Notes under the pieces: model-generated
The model's input: the letters and a program-made list of their open reading frames with translations, nothing else
What the model was told of the DNA's origin: nothing
The model's database searches: none
Assembly (NCBI GenBank): GCA_947625695.1
Contig: CANQPO010000015.1
Coordinates: forward strand, 1 to 37,680
Length of the DNA stretch: 37,680 nucleotides
From: an uncultured Clostridia bacterium
GTDB lineage: Bacteria; Bacillota; Clostridia; Christensenellales; Borkfalkiaceae
Direction of reading: 5' to 3'
Shown here: piece after piece, positions 1 through 6,423 of the stretch
How positions within the stretch are numbered: position 1 is the stretch's first letter
How the letters are laid out: every line of letters starts with the position of its first letter
Made by a program: the position numbers and the translations under genes

Positions 1-762
1 GAGCTCGTCATGCGGGAGGTCGAACGAAACGGCGTCGATCTCGTGCCCGTGGACAGCGAGCATTCCGCCCTCTTCCAATGCCTGAATTTTCACCGCGGCG
101 CACCCTATCAAAAGCTCGTTTTAACGGCGAGCGGCGGACCCTTCCTGCACTGCACAGAGGAGGAGCTAAAACGCGTCACCGCAAAGGACGCCCTTTGCCA
201 CCCCACGTGGAAGATGGGTCCCAAGATCACGATAGACAGCGCCACTCTTCTCAACAAGGGGTACGAGGTCATCGAGGCGAAGTGGCTGTACGGCGCCGAT
301 TTTTCTCAGATCGAAGCGGTCGTGCACCCCGAGAGCATCGTACATTCCCTCGTCTTTTTCGAGGACGGCGCGGCGATGGCGCAGCTCGGCTATCCCGACA
401 TGAAGGTGCCCATCCAGCTTGCCCTTACTTACCCCGAGCGGCTTTCTTGCGAAAGAGAGCTCGATCTTCCCGCCCTCGGGGCGCTGCACTTCGAACGGCT
501 CCCCGCCGAGAAGTTCCCCTGCTACGGGCTGGCGCTCGAGGCGGGCAAGCGGGGAGGAACGGCGCCCACCATTCTCAACGGAGCGGCGGAGGTCGCCGTG
601 AATGCCTTTCTCGCGGGGCGGATAACTTTCCCCGCGATCGCGGAAACTATAGAAAAAACGCTCGGCAGCATTCCGCAAATGCCCGCGGAGGGCTATGAGA
701 CCCTGCGGGAGGCGGACATGCGTGCGCGCGCAGTTGCGTCTAAATACATCTATGGCAAATAA
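1..762 (+). CDS. dxr: 1-deoxy-D-xylulose 5-phosphate reductoisomerase, C-terminal part
   Basis: DXP reductoisomerase converts 1-deoxy-D-xylulose 5-phosphate to MEP with NADPH, the committed step of the cytoplasmic non-mevalonate isoprenoid pathway. The reading frame is open from base 1, so the N-terminal NADPH-binding domain lies outside the window. Visible family hallmarks are the metal/substrate segment VPVDSEHSALFQCL, then GPKITIDSATLLNKGYEVIEA, and HPESIVHSLVFFEDG followed by GYPDMKVPIQLALTYP. The C-terminal helical domain runs to the TAA at 760-762. The stop overlaps the start of the downstream RseP gene by 11 bp, as expected for the common dxr-rseP gene pair. The identification is secure; only the 5' end is missing. 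Confidence 0.97.
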   Translation, partial: ELVMREVERNGVDLVPVDSEHSALFQCLNFHRGAPYQKLVLTASGGPFLHCTEEELKRVTAKDALCHPTWKMGPKITIDSATLLNKGYEVIEAKWLYGADFSQIEAVVHPESIVHSLVFFEDGAAMAQLGYPDMKVPIQLALTYPERLSCERELDLPALGALHFERLPAEKFPCYGLALEAGKRGGTAPTILNGAAEVAVNAFLAGRITFPAIAETIEKTLGSIPQMPAEGYETLREADMRARAVASKYIYGK

Positions 763-2191
763 TCTTCTGTCGGTATGGGGAACGGTGGGTTCCGTCCTGC
801 TTGCGATCCTCATCCTGCTCGTCATGGTCACCATTCACGAGTTCGGGCACTATCTCGCCGGCAAGCTTTTTCATTTCAAGATCGACGAATTCTCCGTCGG
901 GTTCGGGCCCGCCCTCTTCAAGCACAGGAGCAAGAAGACGGGCGAACTCTTTGCGCTCCGCCTCATTCCATTGGGGGGCTATTGCGCCTTTGCAGGCGAG
1001 GACGGCCTCGAAGAGGAGAAGGAGGAAAACAAGGACGAGAACAAGGAAGAGCCGTTTTCCGACCTCTCCGCCCCTCCCGCCGCTTCGACGGAGGAAAACC
1101 AAGAATCTTCCGCGCAGGGAAGTACGACCTCTTCCGCACAGGAGTCTGCTTCCTCTTCCGCACGGGCGTCCGCTTCTTCTTCCGCACGGGCGTCCGCTCC
1201 TTCTTCCGCGTCGGGGGAGGTTCCCACTTCTTGCCCTCCCCCCGCGTCGGGGGGAGGGGTAGGGGAGGGGGCCCAACCCGAGCGACCCGACACCTCCGGC
1301 TACTTCACCCACCGTCCCTGCTGGCAGCGCATCATCGTGCTCATCGCGGGCGCGCTCATGAACTATCTGCTCGCGCTCTTCCTCATCATCGTCGGATTTT
1401 TGTCCTATGGCCAGACAATGGTCGCCGTCTATAAAACGGAGGAAGCGGAGGGGGAGTTCGCCGCGTACAGCTTGCAGGACCTCGATATCTTCTTGCAGAT
1501 CGAGGGGAAGGACCTCTACCTCACCTCGGACATCGCGCAGGCGCTCAACGGCAAAAAGAAGGGGGACCTCGTCAAAATGCGCGTCTCCCGCGCTTTCGGC
1601 GTGGAGTGGAAAAAGGAGGAAGAGGGGGAGCGCCCCACCTTCGAGCATCGCGAGGAAATGGAGGTCACCGTCATGCTCCGCTCGGACGTTGCGGTGAAGA
1701 ACAGCGCCGATTTCACGAGCGTATGGGATGCGCTCGGCGTCAAGTACGAGCAGGGCGGCGACAACGGCGACGGGTATTTCCTCGCCAATGCCATCTACAA
1801 ATTCAAGTTCGGCGAAGCGCTCGGGCGCGCGTTCGTCTATTCCTTCAAGATCGCGGGGAGCATCTTCAAGGTCATCGGGGAGCTTCTCACGGGCAAATTG
1901 GGGCTCTCCGCCTTCGGCGGCCCCGTTACGACCATCCGCATGACGTCGGAGATCGCTTCGCGCGGCTTCCGCTATTTCCTCGAGATCGCAGGATACATCG
2001 GCGTCAATCTCGCCGTGTTCAATCTGCTTCCCATTCCCGCCCTCGACGGTAGCAAGGTGGTGTTCACCGCCATCGAGTGGGTGCGCGGAAAACCCATCTC
2101 CCGCAAGGTGGAGGCGATCATCCACGCCGTCGGCTTTGTGCTCCTCTTGGGCTTCGCCGTCCTCGTCGATATCCTGCAATTCGTCACGTAA
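752..2191 (+). CDS. rseP: RseP-family site-2 zinc metalloprotease with low-complexity insert
   Basis: Intramembrane zinc protease of the M50B (RseP/RasP/YluC) family, which cleaves single-span anti-sigma factors and signal-peptide remnants in the membrane. The start chosen is the ATG at 752, directly before the first hydrophobic segment (residues 11-28) that leads into the catalytic HEFGH motif at 29-33. The LDG zinc-ligand motif is at about 431-433 in NLLPIPALDG, followed by a last membrane helix. A PDZ-like domain lies between. Residues about 86-183 are an unusual acidic then Ser/Ala/Arg/Gly/Pro-rich block containing a 24-bp tandem repeat and a GC-rich palindrome; family members of about 340-430 aa lack it. 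It overlaps dxr by 11 bp and is followed at once by a terminator, so the ispG gene often found next is absent. The natural substrate is unknown. Confidence 0.95.
   Translation: MANNLLSVWGTVGSVLLAILILLVMVTIHEFGHYLAGKLFHFKIDEFSVGFGPALFKHRSKKTGELFALRLIPLGGYCAFAGEDGLEEEKEENKDENKEEPFSDLSAPPAASTEENQESSAQGSTTSSAQESASSSARASASSSARASAPSSASGEVPTSCPPPASGGGVGEGAQPERPDTSGYFTHRPCWQRIIVLIAGALMNYLLALFLIIVGFLSYGQTMVAVYKTEEAEGEFAAYSLQDLDIFLQIEGKDLYLTSDIAQALNGKKKGDLVKMRVSRAFGVEWKKEEEGERPTFEHREEMEVTVMLRSDVAVKNSADFTSVWDALGVKYEQGGDNGDGYFLANAIYKFKFGEALGRAFVYSFKIAGSIFKVIGELLTGKLGLSAFGGPVTTIRMTSEIASRGFRYFLEIAGYIGVNLAVFNLLPIPALDGSKVVFTAIEWVRGKPISRKVEAIIHAVGFVLLLGFAVLVDILQFVT
1106..1210 (+). repeat. 24-bp imperfect tandem repeat inside rseP
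   Basis: Four 24-bp units begin at 1106, 1130, 1154 and 1178, with a fifth truncated unit from 1202. Each starts TCTTCCGC. The last two full units differ at a single base. The unit is eight codons, so copy-number changes keep frame and encode a Ser/Ala/Arg-rich octapeptide. Confidence 0.9.
1234..1272. repeat. GC-rich palindrome of a dispersed repeat family, within rseP
   Basis: A perfect 10-bp inverted repeat (CCCTCCCCCC at 1234-1243 and its complement at 1249-1258, loop GCGTC) is followed by a GGGGTAGGGGAGGGGG-like tail. The same arrangement, arms plus TAGGGGAGGG tail, occurs between genes at 26727-26776, and related GC-rich hairpins lie at 9860-9903. Here it is translated as a Pro-rich then Gly-rich stretch of RseP. 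Confidence 0.75.
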
Positions 2192-2202
2192 TTTTGGGGT
2201 AA

Positions 2203-2248
2203 ATAAAAAAAACGCCGCTCCGCGCAGCATGCGCGGAGCGGCGTTTTT
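2203..2248. terminator. Bidirectional rho-independent terminator
   Basis: A 14-bp perfect stem (2212-2225 with 2231-2244, loop AGCAT) is flanked by an A-run on the left and a T-run on the right. It can therefore terminate both rseP (plus) and the convergent thiT (minus). Confidence 0.92.
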
Positions 2249-2255
2249 ATAGCGA

Positions 2256-3479
2256 TTATTCCTGCGGGCTCTCTTGCTCGCTCTCCTGCGCGCTGGGAGC
2301 AGGCTGCGGCTTTTGAGGGTTGAACTTCCGCACTTCCTTTACAAAGTTTCTGGAGCTGAACACAAGCACGCCCACCACCACGACAATCGCGATGTCCACA
2401 AACACGAAGGAGTTATAGGCGAGGGAATATGCCCAAACGTTGTCGAGGGTGCTGTATTCGGAGAAGGCGAACACCCCCGAGAGCACGTGGGAGACAAAGC
2501 GGAACAGGCTTCCCAAAATCGTGCCGAGCGCAAATTGGAGCTGCGGCAGCTTTTCAAGCGGCTTGAAGTGCGCAAACAGCCCCGCAAGCCCGATCCCCGC
2601 AAAGGCGATGGGGTAGTCGAGCAAGATCTGCGCGGGGTGAATGAGCCAAGGGTCCTGCACGATCTGCAGAATGCCGTAGATGAACCCCGCAAAGATCCCC
2701 TTCTTCACGCCGAACATGTAGGAATAGACGGCGAGGGGAAGGAGGGAGGCGATCGTCACCGAGCCCCCCTGCGGAAGGGTCAGCCCGGGAATACGGAGAT
2801 AGGAGAGGGCAAAGCTCATCGCAATGCACACCGCGGCGTAGGCGATCGACTTGCTGTCGAACCCGCGCTTGTCCTTTCTGCCGAAGAAGAGGGCAGCAAA
2901 GAGGAGAATGCCGATGAGCACGAGCGCGCCCACATACAGTCCTACATTCTCGCCCAGCGTAATGGTCGCGCCGTTGTTTTCCTCCGCGGAGCCGGTCGCG
3001 TAGTAGACGCCGATGCAAACGAGCAAGGCGATAAGCGCCGCGCCGACGGCGGTGAGGGAGACGATCTTGCCGATCTTGAACGCCTTCTCGCCGAAGAGAT
3101 AGCAGACATAGGTTGCGGCGATCGCGAGCACCACCGTCGCGCCGAGCACCACGGAGGGCTGGAACACGAGGTCGAAGATGTACCCCTTCTCCTGCATCTC
3201 CAAAAATTCGAGGGAGAGCATCGCAAGGATCACCGTAACCGCAAACCCGCAGGCAAGCGACACCGCAACTTTCAAAAAGTTGGGAAGCGCTTCCTGCTTT
3301 TTCAGGCGGACAACAACGCCCACCCCGACGAGCAGCACCGCAAGGACGATGGCGGCATAGAAGAAGATGTTTGCAAGATTGTTCTTTGCAAATTCCGTCC
3401 ATACGTCGGGATAGACGTAGCCTTCGCCGTCCGCCGTTTCGATGACGTCCGTATAGGACGCCAACAGACAACCGAACAT
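2256..3479 (-). CDS. thiT: ThiT-type thiamine ECF transporter S component with N-terminal membrane extension
   Basis: The substrate-binding S component of an energy-coupling-factor thiamine transporter, an integral membrane protein working with the shared EcfA/A'/T module (not in this window). The ThiT domain fills residues about 208-380: TLPQGGSVTIASLLPLAVYSY at 234-254, then WLIHPAQILLDYP at 278-290, RFVSHVLSG at 327-335 and AYN at 354-356, which match the thiamine-site segments of the family. ThiT proteins are usually about 180-200 aa; here about 205 extra residues with some five predicted membrane segments precede it, and a Pro/Gln/Glu-rich tail follows. An in-frame ATG 36 bp upstream exists, but the AAGGAGG at the right distance favours 3479. 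A TPP riboswitch in the leader supports thiamine as substrate. Confidence 0.93.
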   Translation of the reverse strand: MFGCLLASYTDVIETADGEGYVYPDVWTEFAKNNLANIFFYAAIVLAVLLVGVGVVVRLKKQEALPNFLKVAVSLACGFAVTVILAMLSLEFLEMQEKGYIFDLVFQPSVVLGATVVLAIAATYVCYLFGEKAFKIGKIVSLTAVGAALIALLVCIGVYYATGSAEENNGATITLGENVGLYVGALVLIGILLFAALFFGRKDKRGFDSKSIAYAAVCIAMSFALSYLRIPGLTLPQGGSVTIASLLPLAVYSYMFGVKKGIFAGFIYGILQIVQDPWLIHPAQILLDYPIAFAGIGLAGLFAHFKPLEKLPQLQFALGTILGSLFRFVSHVLSGVFAFSEYSTLDNVWAYSLAYNSFVFVDIAIVVVVGVLVFSSRNFVKEVRKFNPQKPQPAPSAQESEQESPQE

Positions 3480-3499
3480 AACAATTACCTCCTTGTCCG

Positions 3500-3546
3500 T
3501 CTTGGAATGTTTCAAAAGAAATCGCCCGTGCCGTAAATCGCGGCGC
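3500..3546 (-). terminator. Riboswitch expression-platform hairpin of thiT
   Basis: On the minus strand, downstream of the TPP aptamer, a near-perfect stem GCCCGCGCCG / CGGCACGGGC (one mismatch) with a 7-nt loop is followed by a T-rich stretch (GATTTCTTTT). It precedes the AAGGAGG of thiT. It is probably the regulated intrinsic terminator, although the T-run is weak. Coordinates are approximate. Confidence 0.6.
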
Positions 3547-3570
3547 GGGCAGAAAAACTCCTCGGAAAAA

Positions 3571-3648
3571 TCCTGTCTTTCGTTCAGGTATTACCCTGTC
3601 CGATTCCAATGGTATGATCTCAGCTTTTTACGGCACCCACGACGGATA
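3571..3648 (-). ncRNA. TPP riboswitch (THI element)
   Basis: Read on the minus strand, the leader of thiT contains GGGTGCC, then GCTGAGATCATACC, then GGAATCGGAC-AGGGTAATACCTG and ACGAAAGACAGGAT. These are the conserved thi-box blocks (CTGAGA...ACC and the GGxTAATxCC helix) in the right order and spacing. The 5' ATCC-GTC and 3' GAC-A-GGAT ends can pair as P1. Binding of thiamine pyrophosphate would be expected to turn off the downstream transporter. Confidence 0.93.
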
Positions 3649-3666
3649 TTTAATTTTATTGTCTGC

Positions 3667-3695
3667 ATTATATCACGAAATTTTGCAAAAGTAAA
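3667..3695 (-). promoter_or_regulatory. Sigma-A promoter of the thiT leader
   Basis: Minus-strand TTTACT, 17-bp spacer, TATAAT (the hexamers are 3690-3695 and 3667-3672). The start would lie near 3660, giving a leader of about 180 nt that contains the riboswitch. Its -35 box directly abuts that of the divergent promoter of the nucleotidase gene. Confidence 0.75.
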
Positions 3696-3724
3696 TTGCT
3701 TTTTGGGGGGAAATGCGATATAAT
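3696..3724 (+). promoter_or_regulatory. Promoter of the YfbR-like gene, leaderless layout
   Basis: TTGCTT (3696-3701), 17-bp spacer, TATAAT (3719-3724). Only 7 nt separate the -10 box from the ATG at 3732, and there is no Shine-Dalgarno sequence. The predicted start point therefore falls on or next to the start codon. Confidence 0.75.
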
Positions 3725-3731
3725 GTGAAAT

Positions 3732-4313
3732 ATGGATAAATTTTACGCATACATGGACAGGATGAAGTTCATCAAACGTTGGCAGCTCATGCGTTCGGTG
3801 CGGGAGGAGAACATCATGGAGCACTCCCACTCCGTGGCGGTCTTGACGCACGCCCTCTGCGTCATCGAGAACAAACTTTACGGCGGCAATGTCGATACCT
3901 CGAAAGCCGTCCTCTACGCCCTCTACCACGAGGCGAGCGAGGTGATGACGGGGGATCTTCCCACCCCCATCAAGTACTTCAACAACAGCATCCACGGGGA
4001 GTACGAAAAGCTCGAAACGCTCGCCGTGGAGAAAATCGCGGGCACCCTTCCCGAGGAGATGAGGGAGGAGATCTACCCCTACCTCGAGGCGGACAAGAGC
4101 TCGCGGGAATACCGCCTCACCAAGGCGGCGGACAGACTCTCCGCCTACATCAAGTGCCTTGAGGAACTGCGCTCGGGCAACAACGAGTTCGTCAAGGCGA
4201 AAAAGGAGATCGAGGAGTCCCTCGTAGCCCTCCATATCCCCGCCGTCGATTACTTTTTCGAGCATTTTATCCCCGCGTTCGATCTGACGCTCGACGAGCT
4301 CGAAGGGCTGTAA
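3732..4313 (+). CDS. YfbR-like HD-domain 5'-deoxynucleotidase
   Basis: Probable cytoplasmic nucleotidase that dephosphorylates deoxynucleoside 5'-monophosphates, as in E. coli YfbR. The 193-aa length and order of motifs fit: RW at 16-17, the metal-ligand EHS at 30-32, YHEASEVMTGDLPTPIKYF at 65-83, and the AADRLSAYIKC segment carrying the distal Asp at about 133. The canonical HD pair is HE here (residues 66-67). That keeps an acidic residue but is not the textbook signature. The gene is monocistronic and divergent from thiT, with the -10 box 7 nt before the ATG and no ribosome-binding site, so it is probably read from a leaderless transcript. Substrate preference is inferred from the family only. 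Confidence 0.85.
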   Translation: MDKFYAYMDRMKFIKRWQLMRSVREENIMEHSHSVAVLTHALCVIENKLYGGNVDTSKAVLYALYHEASEVMTGDLPTPIKYFNNSIHGEYEKLETLAVEKIAGTLPEEMREEIYPYLEADKSSREYRLTKAADRLSAYIKCLEELRSGNNEFVKAKKEIEESLVALHIPAVDYFFEHFIPAFDLTLDELEGL

Positions 4314-4330
4314 ATATCAACTTGGTAATG

Positions 4331-4373
4331 AAAAACGCCCGCGCGCCCTTTACAATGAAAGGGCGCGCGGGCG
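4331..4373 (-). terminator. Terminator of rqcH
   Basis: A perfect 16-bp stem (4336-4351 with 4358-4373, loop ACAATG). Read on the minus strand it is followed by a T-run (GTTTTTC), so it terminates rqcH. On the plus strand the following bases are A-rich, so its value for the convergent nucleotidase gene is doubtful. Confidence 0.85.
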
Positions 4374-4378
4374 AAAAA

Positions 4379-6034
4379 TTATTCTTCGGTCTCGATCGGC
4401 TCGGCGAGAATCGTCTGATAGTCGGTATAGATTACGAACCCCGCCTTTGTCTTGGGCGGTTTTTTTACGTATTTCACTTTACAATAATCGACGGGCGTCT
4501 TGCCCCCGCCCTTGGCGTCCGAATAGCGCACGCACACCCCCGCCGCAAACAGCAGCACCTCGTCGGGCACCTCTTTGCCCTTCGTCTCGATGACGACGTG
4601 GCAGGAGTGGTACTTCTGCGTGTGCAGCCATATGTCCTCGGGCGAACTTATTCGCACCAACCTGTCGTTTTGTAAATTGTTTCTGCCCGCGCGGATGACA
4701 AAGCCCGCCTTTTCGTATTGGCGGAACCCCACTTCGGGCGGCTTTTTGCGCCCGCGCTCGGGCTCCTTGGGCGGTTTGAGCATGCCGCAAGCTAAGAGCT
4801 CCTCCTCGAGCGCGCGCAGATCGTCCCTGTTCTCGGCGGCGGAGATGGCGGCGGAAAGGCTCTCCGCGTAGTCGAGCTCGGCGCTCGTCTCCTCCTCTTG
4901 AGGGGCAAGCGCCTCGAGAGCGCGCTTTTGCTTGCGATATTTTTTGAAGTAGTTCTGCGCGTTCTGCGAGGGGGAAAGGGTCTCGTCGAGAGAAATTTTC
5001 AACGTGCCCCCGTTTTCGTCGTAAAAGTTCATAAGCTCACAACTCTTCATTCCCCGCGAGAGGGCGAAGAGATTGGCGGTGAGGAGCTCTCCCTTTATGC
5101 GGTTTTCCTCACACGTTGCGCATTCCCGCTGCTTTTCGCGGATCTGAGAGAGCCGCTTTTCCGCTTTTTTCTTTACCGTATTCACGGCAGACGCCAACTT
5201 GCGCCGCTCGCTTTCGAGCTGTTTGCGCCCCCGCTTTTTGTTGTAATAGTAGCTCTGCGCCGCGCTTAAGGTGGGGAAGGGGAGGGCGCCCTCCTGAAAG
5301 CGTGCGAAAAAGTCGGCCGCTTCGCCGTTCCGCTCCGCAACGCAGGGGGAGATTTCGTCCGAGAAGATGTAATCGTAAACGTGTTCGGCAAAGTCCCCGC
5401 CGCGGTAGGAATTTACGATCTGTTCCGCCGTGCAGGGCGCAAGTCCCGCCACGTTGAGAAAGAGAAAGCGAGGAAGGTCGTCGTGCGGGGTGGAGAGGAG
5501 GGCGGAGAGGGCGGCCTTGTCGGCGGGGTTTACCTTGTCCTGCGGGGCGGGCAGAACGTATTTTACGCCCGCAAGAATGGCGCGCTTGCAGTTTTCGTCG
5601 AGCATCGTCGTTTTCAGCGCCCCGAGCACCGTGCCGTTCTCCACAAGGATGAGGTTGGAATATTTCCCCATGATCTCGGCGCGCAGTTCCCGCACCGTCT
5701 CCGAAAAGTCGGAGAAGCACTTCACGCGGAGCACGACGATGCGCTCGAAGCCGTCGAGGGAGACGCCGAGAATTTCCGCGCCCGTGAGATGTTTTCTCAG
5801 TAGCATGCAGAAGTTGGGGGCAACGAGGGGATTTTCCCGCTCGTCGTCGGTAAAATAGACGCCGCACTCCGAGGCGTTTGCGTTGAGGGTGAGTTTAAGA
5901 GTGCGCTTTCCGGTGTATATAATAAGCGCCAGCTCCTCTTTTGCGGGCTGGTTCACGCGGTTGATCCTTCCCCCGCGCAAGGTCTCGTCGAGTTCTTTGG
6001 CAACAAGCCTTAACGTAAATGTATCCTGCGGCAT
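4379..6034 (-). CDS. rqcH: RqcH/NFACT-family ribosome quality-control protein
   Basis: RqcH (Rqc2/NEMF homologue, older name fibronectin-binding protein FbpA) binds obstructed 50S subunits carrying peptidyl-tRNA and directs alanine tailing of stalled chains. The 551-aa product has the NFACT-N domain with GGRINRVNQP at 21-30 and NFCMLLRKHLTG at 74-85, a charged coiled-coil middle (about 280-420), and the NFACT-R domain with DIWLHTQKYHSCHVVI from 467 and TPVDYCKVKYVKKP. The position matching Asp97-Arg98 of B. subtilis RqcH reads Glu97-Arg98 here. The start at 6034 matches the family N-terminus; an upstream in-frame ATG would add 39 unrelated residues. The ATG lies 6 nt after a perfect TATAAT with no Shine-Dalgarno, so the mRNA is probably leaderless. 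Confidence 0.95.
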   Translation of the reverse strand: MPQDTFTLRLVAKELDETLRGGRINRVNQPAKEELALIIYTGKRTLKLTLNANASECGVYFTDDERENPLVAPNFCMLLRKHLTGAEILGVSLDGFERIVVLRVKCFSDFSETVRELRAEIMGKYSNLILVENGTVLGALKTTMLDENCKRAILAGVKYVLPAPQDKVNPADKAALSALLSTPHDDLPRFLFLNVAGLAPCTAEQIVNSYRGGDFAEHVYDYIFSDEISPCVAERNGEAADFFARFQEGALPFPTLSAAQSYYYNKKRGRKQLESERRKLASAVNTVKKKAEKRLSQIREKQRECATCEENRIKGELLTANLFALSRGMKSCELMNFYDENGGTLKISLDETLSPSQNAQNYFKKYRKQKRALEALAPQEEETSAELDYAESLSAAISAAENRDDLRALEEELLACGMLKPPKEPERGRKKPPEVGFRQYEKAGFVIRAGRNNLQNDRLVRISSPEDIWLHTQKYHSCHVVIETKGKEVPDEVLLFAAGVCVRYSDAKGGGKTPVDYCKVKYVKKPPKTKAGFVIYTDYQTILAEPIETEE

Positions 6035-6040
6035 GGCTAT

Positions 6041-6069
6041 ATTATACTCCAAATGCAGTTGTTTGTAAA
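6041..6069 (-). promoter_or_regulatory. Promoter of rqcH, leaderless layout
   Basis: Minus-strand TTTACA (6064-6069), exactly 17 bp, TATAAT (6041-6046), then six bases (ATAGCC) and the ATG at 6034. The normal start distance puts +1 on the A of the ATG. Confidence 0.82.
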
Positions 6070-6106
6070 GGGGAAAAGGGGCCGGCAAGGGAAAAAGCAA
6101 GCGGAA

Positions 6107-6243
6107 CCCCCTCCTCGGGAGGGAGACTAAGGGAGTGGGTGAAATTTCCAAATGTCATGTCGAGCGAAGTCGAGACATCTCTACCGCATTATAATAAGGC
6201 GAGATTTCTCCACGCGCCGCAAAGCGGCTTGGTCGAAATGACA
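6107..6243. repeat. Dispersed intergenic repeats between rqcH and tig
   Basis: The 389-bp gap 6035-6423 holds a GC-rich segment (6107-6142, CCCCCTCCTCGGGAGGG then ACTAAGGGAGTGGGTG) followed by a palindromic element (6153-6243). The latter opens TGTCATGTCGAGCGAAGTC and closes GGTCGAAATGACA, with the core CGCATTATAATAAGGCGAGA shared with the copy near 9964. The rest of the gap is AT-richer and holds the tig promoter region. Confidence 0.8.
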
Positions 6244-6366
6244 ATCAGAAGCGCGGGGCGGAATAACAGGGAATGGACCGCAGGAAGAAACAAAACGCGT
6301 GAATAAAAAAATACCGCGGGAAGGAATAAAAACGGTGAAAAATCGCTTTTCTTTTTGACGGCAATA

Positions 6367-6375
6367 TGTTAAAAT
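6367..6375 (+). promoter_or_regulatory. Putative extended -10 of the tig operon
   Basis: TGTTAAAAT forms a TG-extended -10 box about 50 nt before the tig ATG. No convincing -35 box is spaced correctly, so confidence is moderate. Confidence 0.45.
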
Positions 6376-6423
6376 GTAATTTGCGAAATTTTAGCGAAGA
6401 AAATTATATCAGGAGACTCCAAC

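Noticed and set aside
740..2230. Long minus-strand open frame opposite rseP
   Set aside because: It is the antisense shadow of a GC-rich gene; it has no ribosome-binding site and a low-complexity Arg/Glu/Gly composition, while the plus strand has clear RseP motifs.
2274..3536. Long plus-strand open frame opposite thiT
   Set aside because: Its His/Arg/Glu-rich composition is typical of an antisense frame, and it covers the thiT terminator and riboswitch region; thiT motifs on the minus strand are unambiguous.
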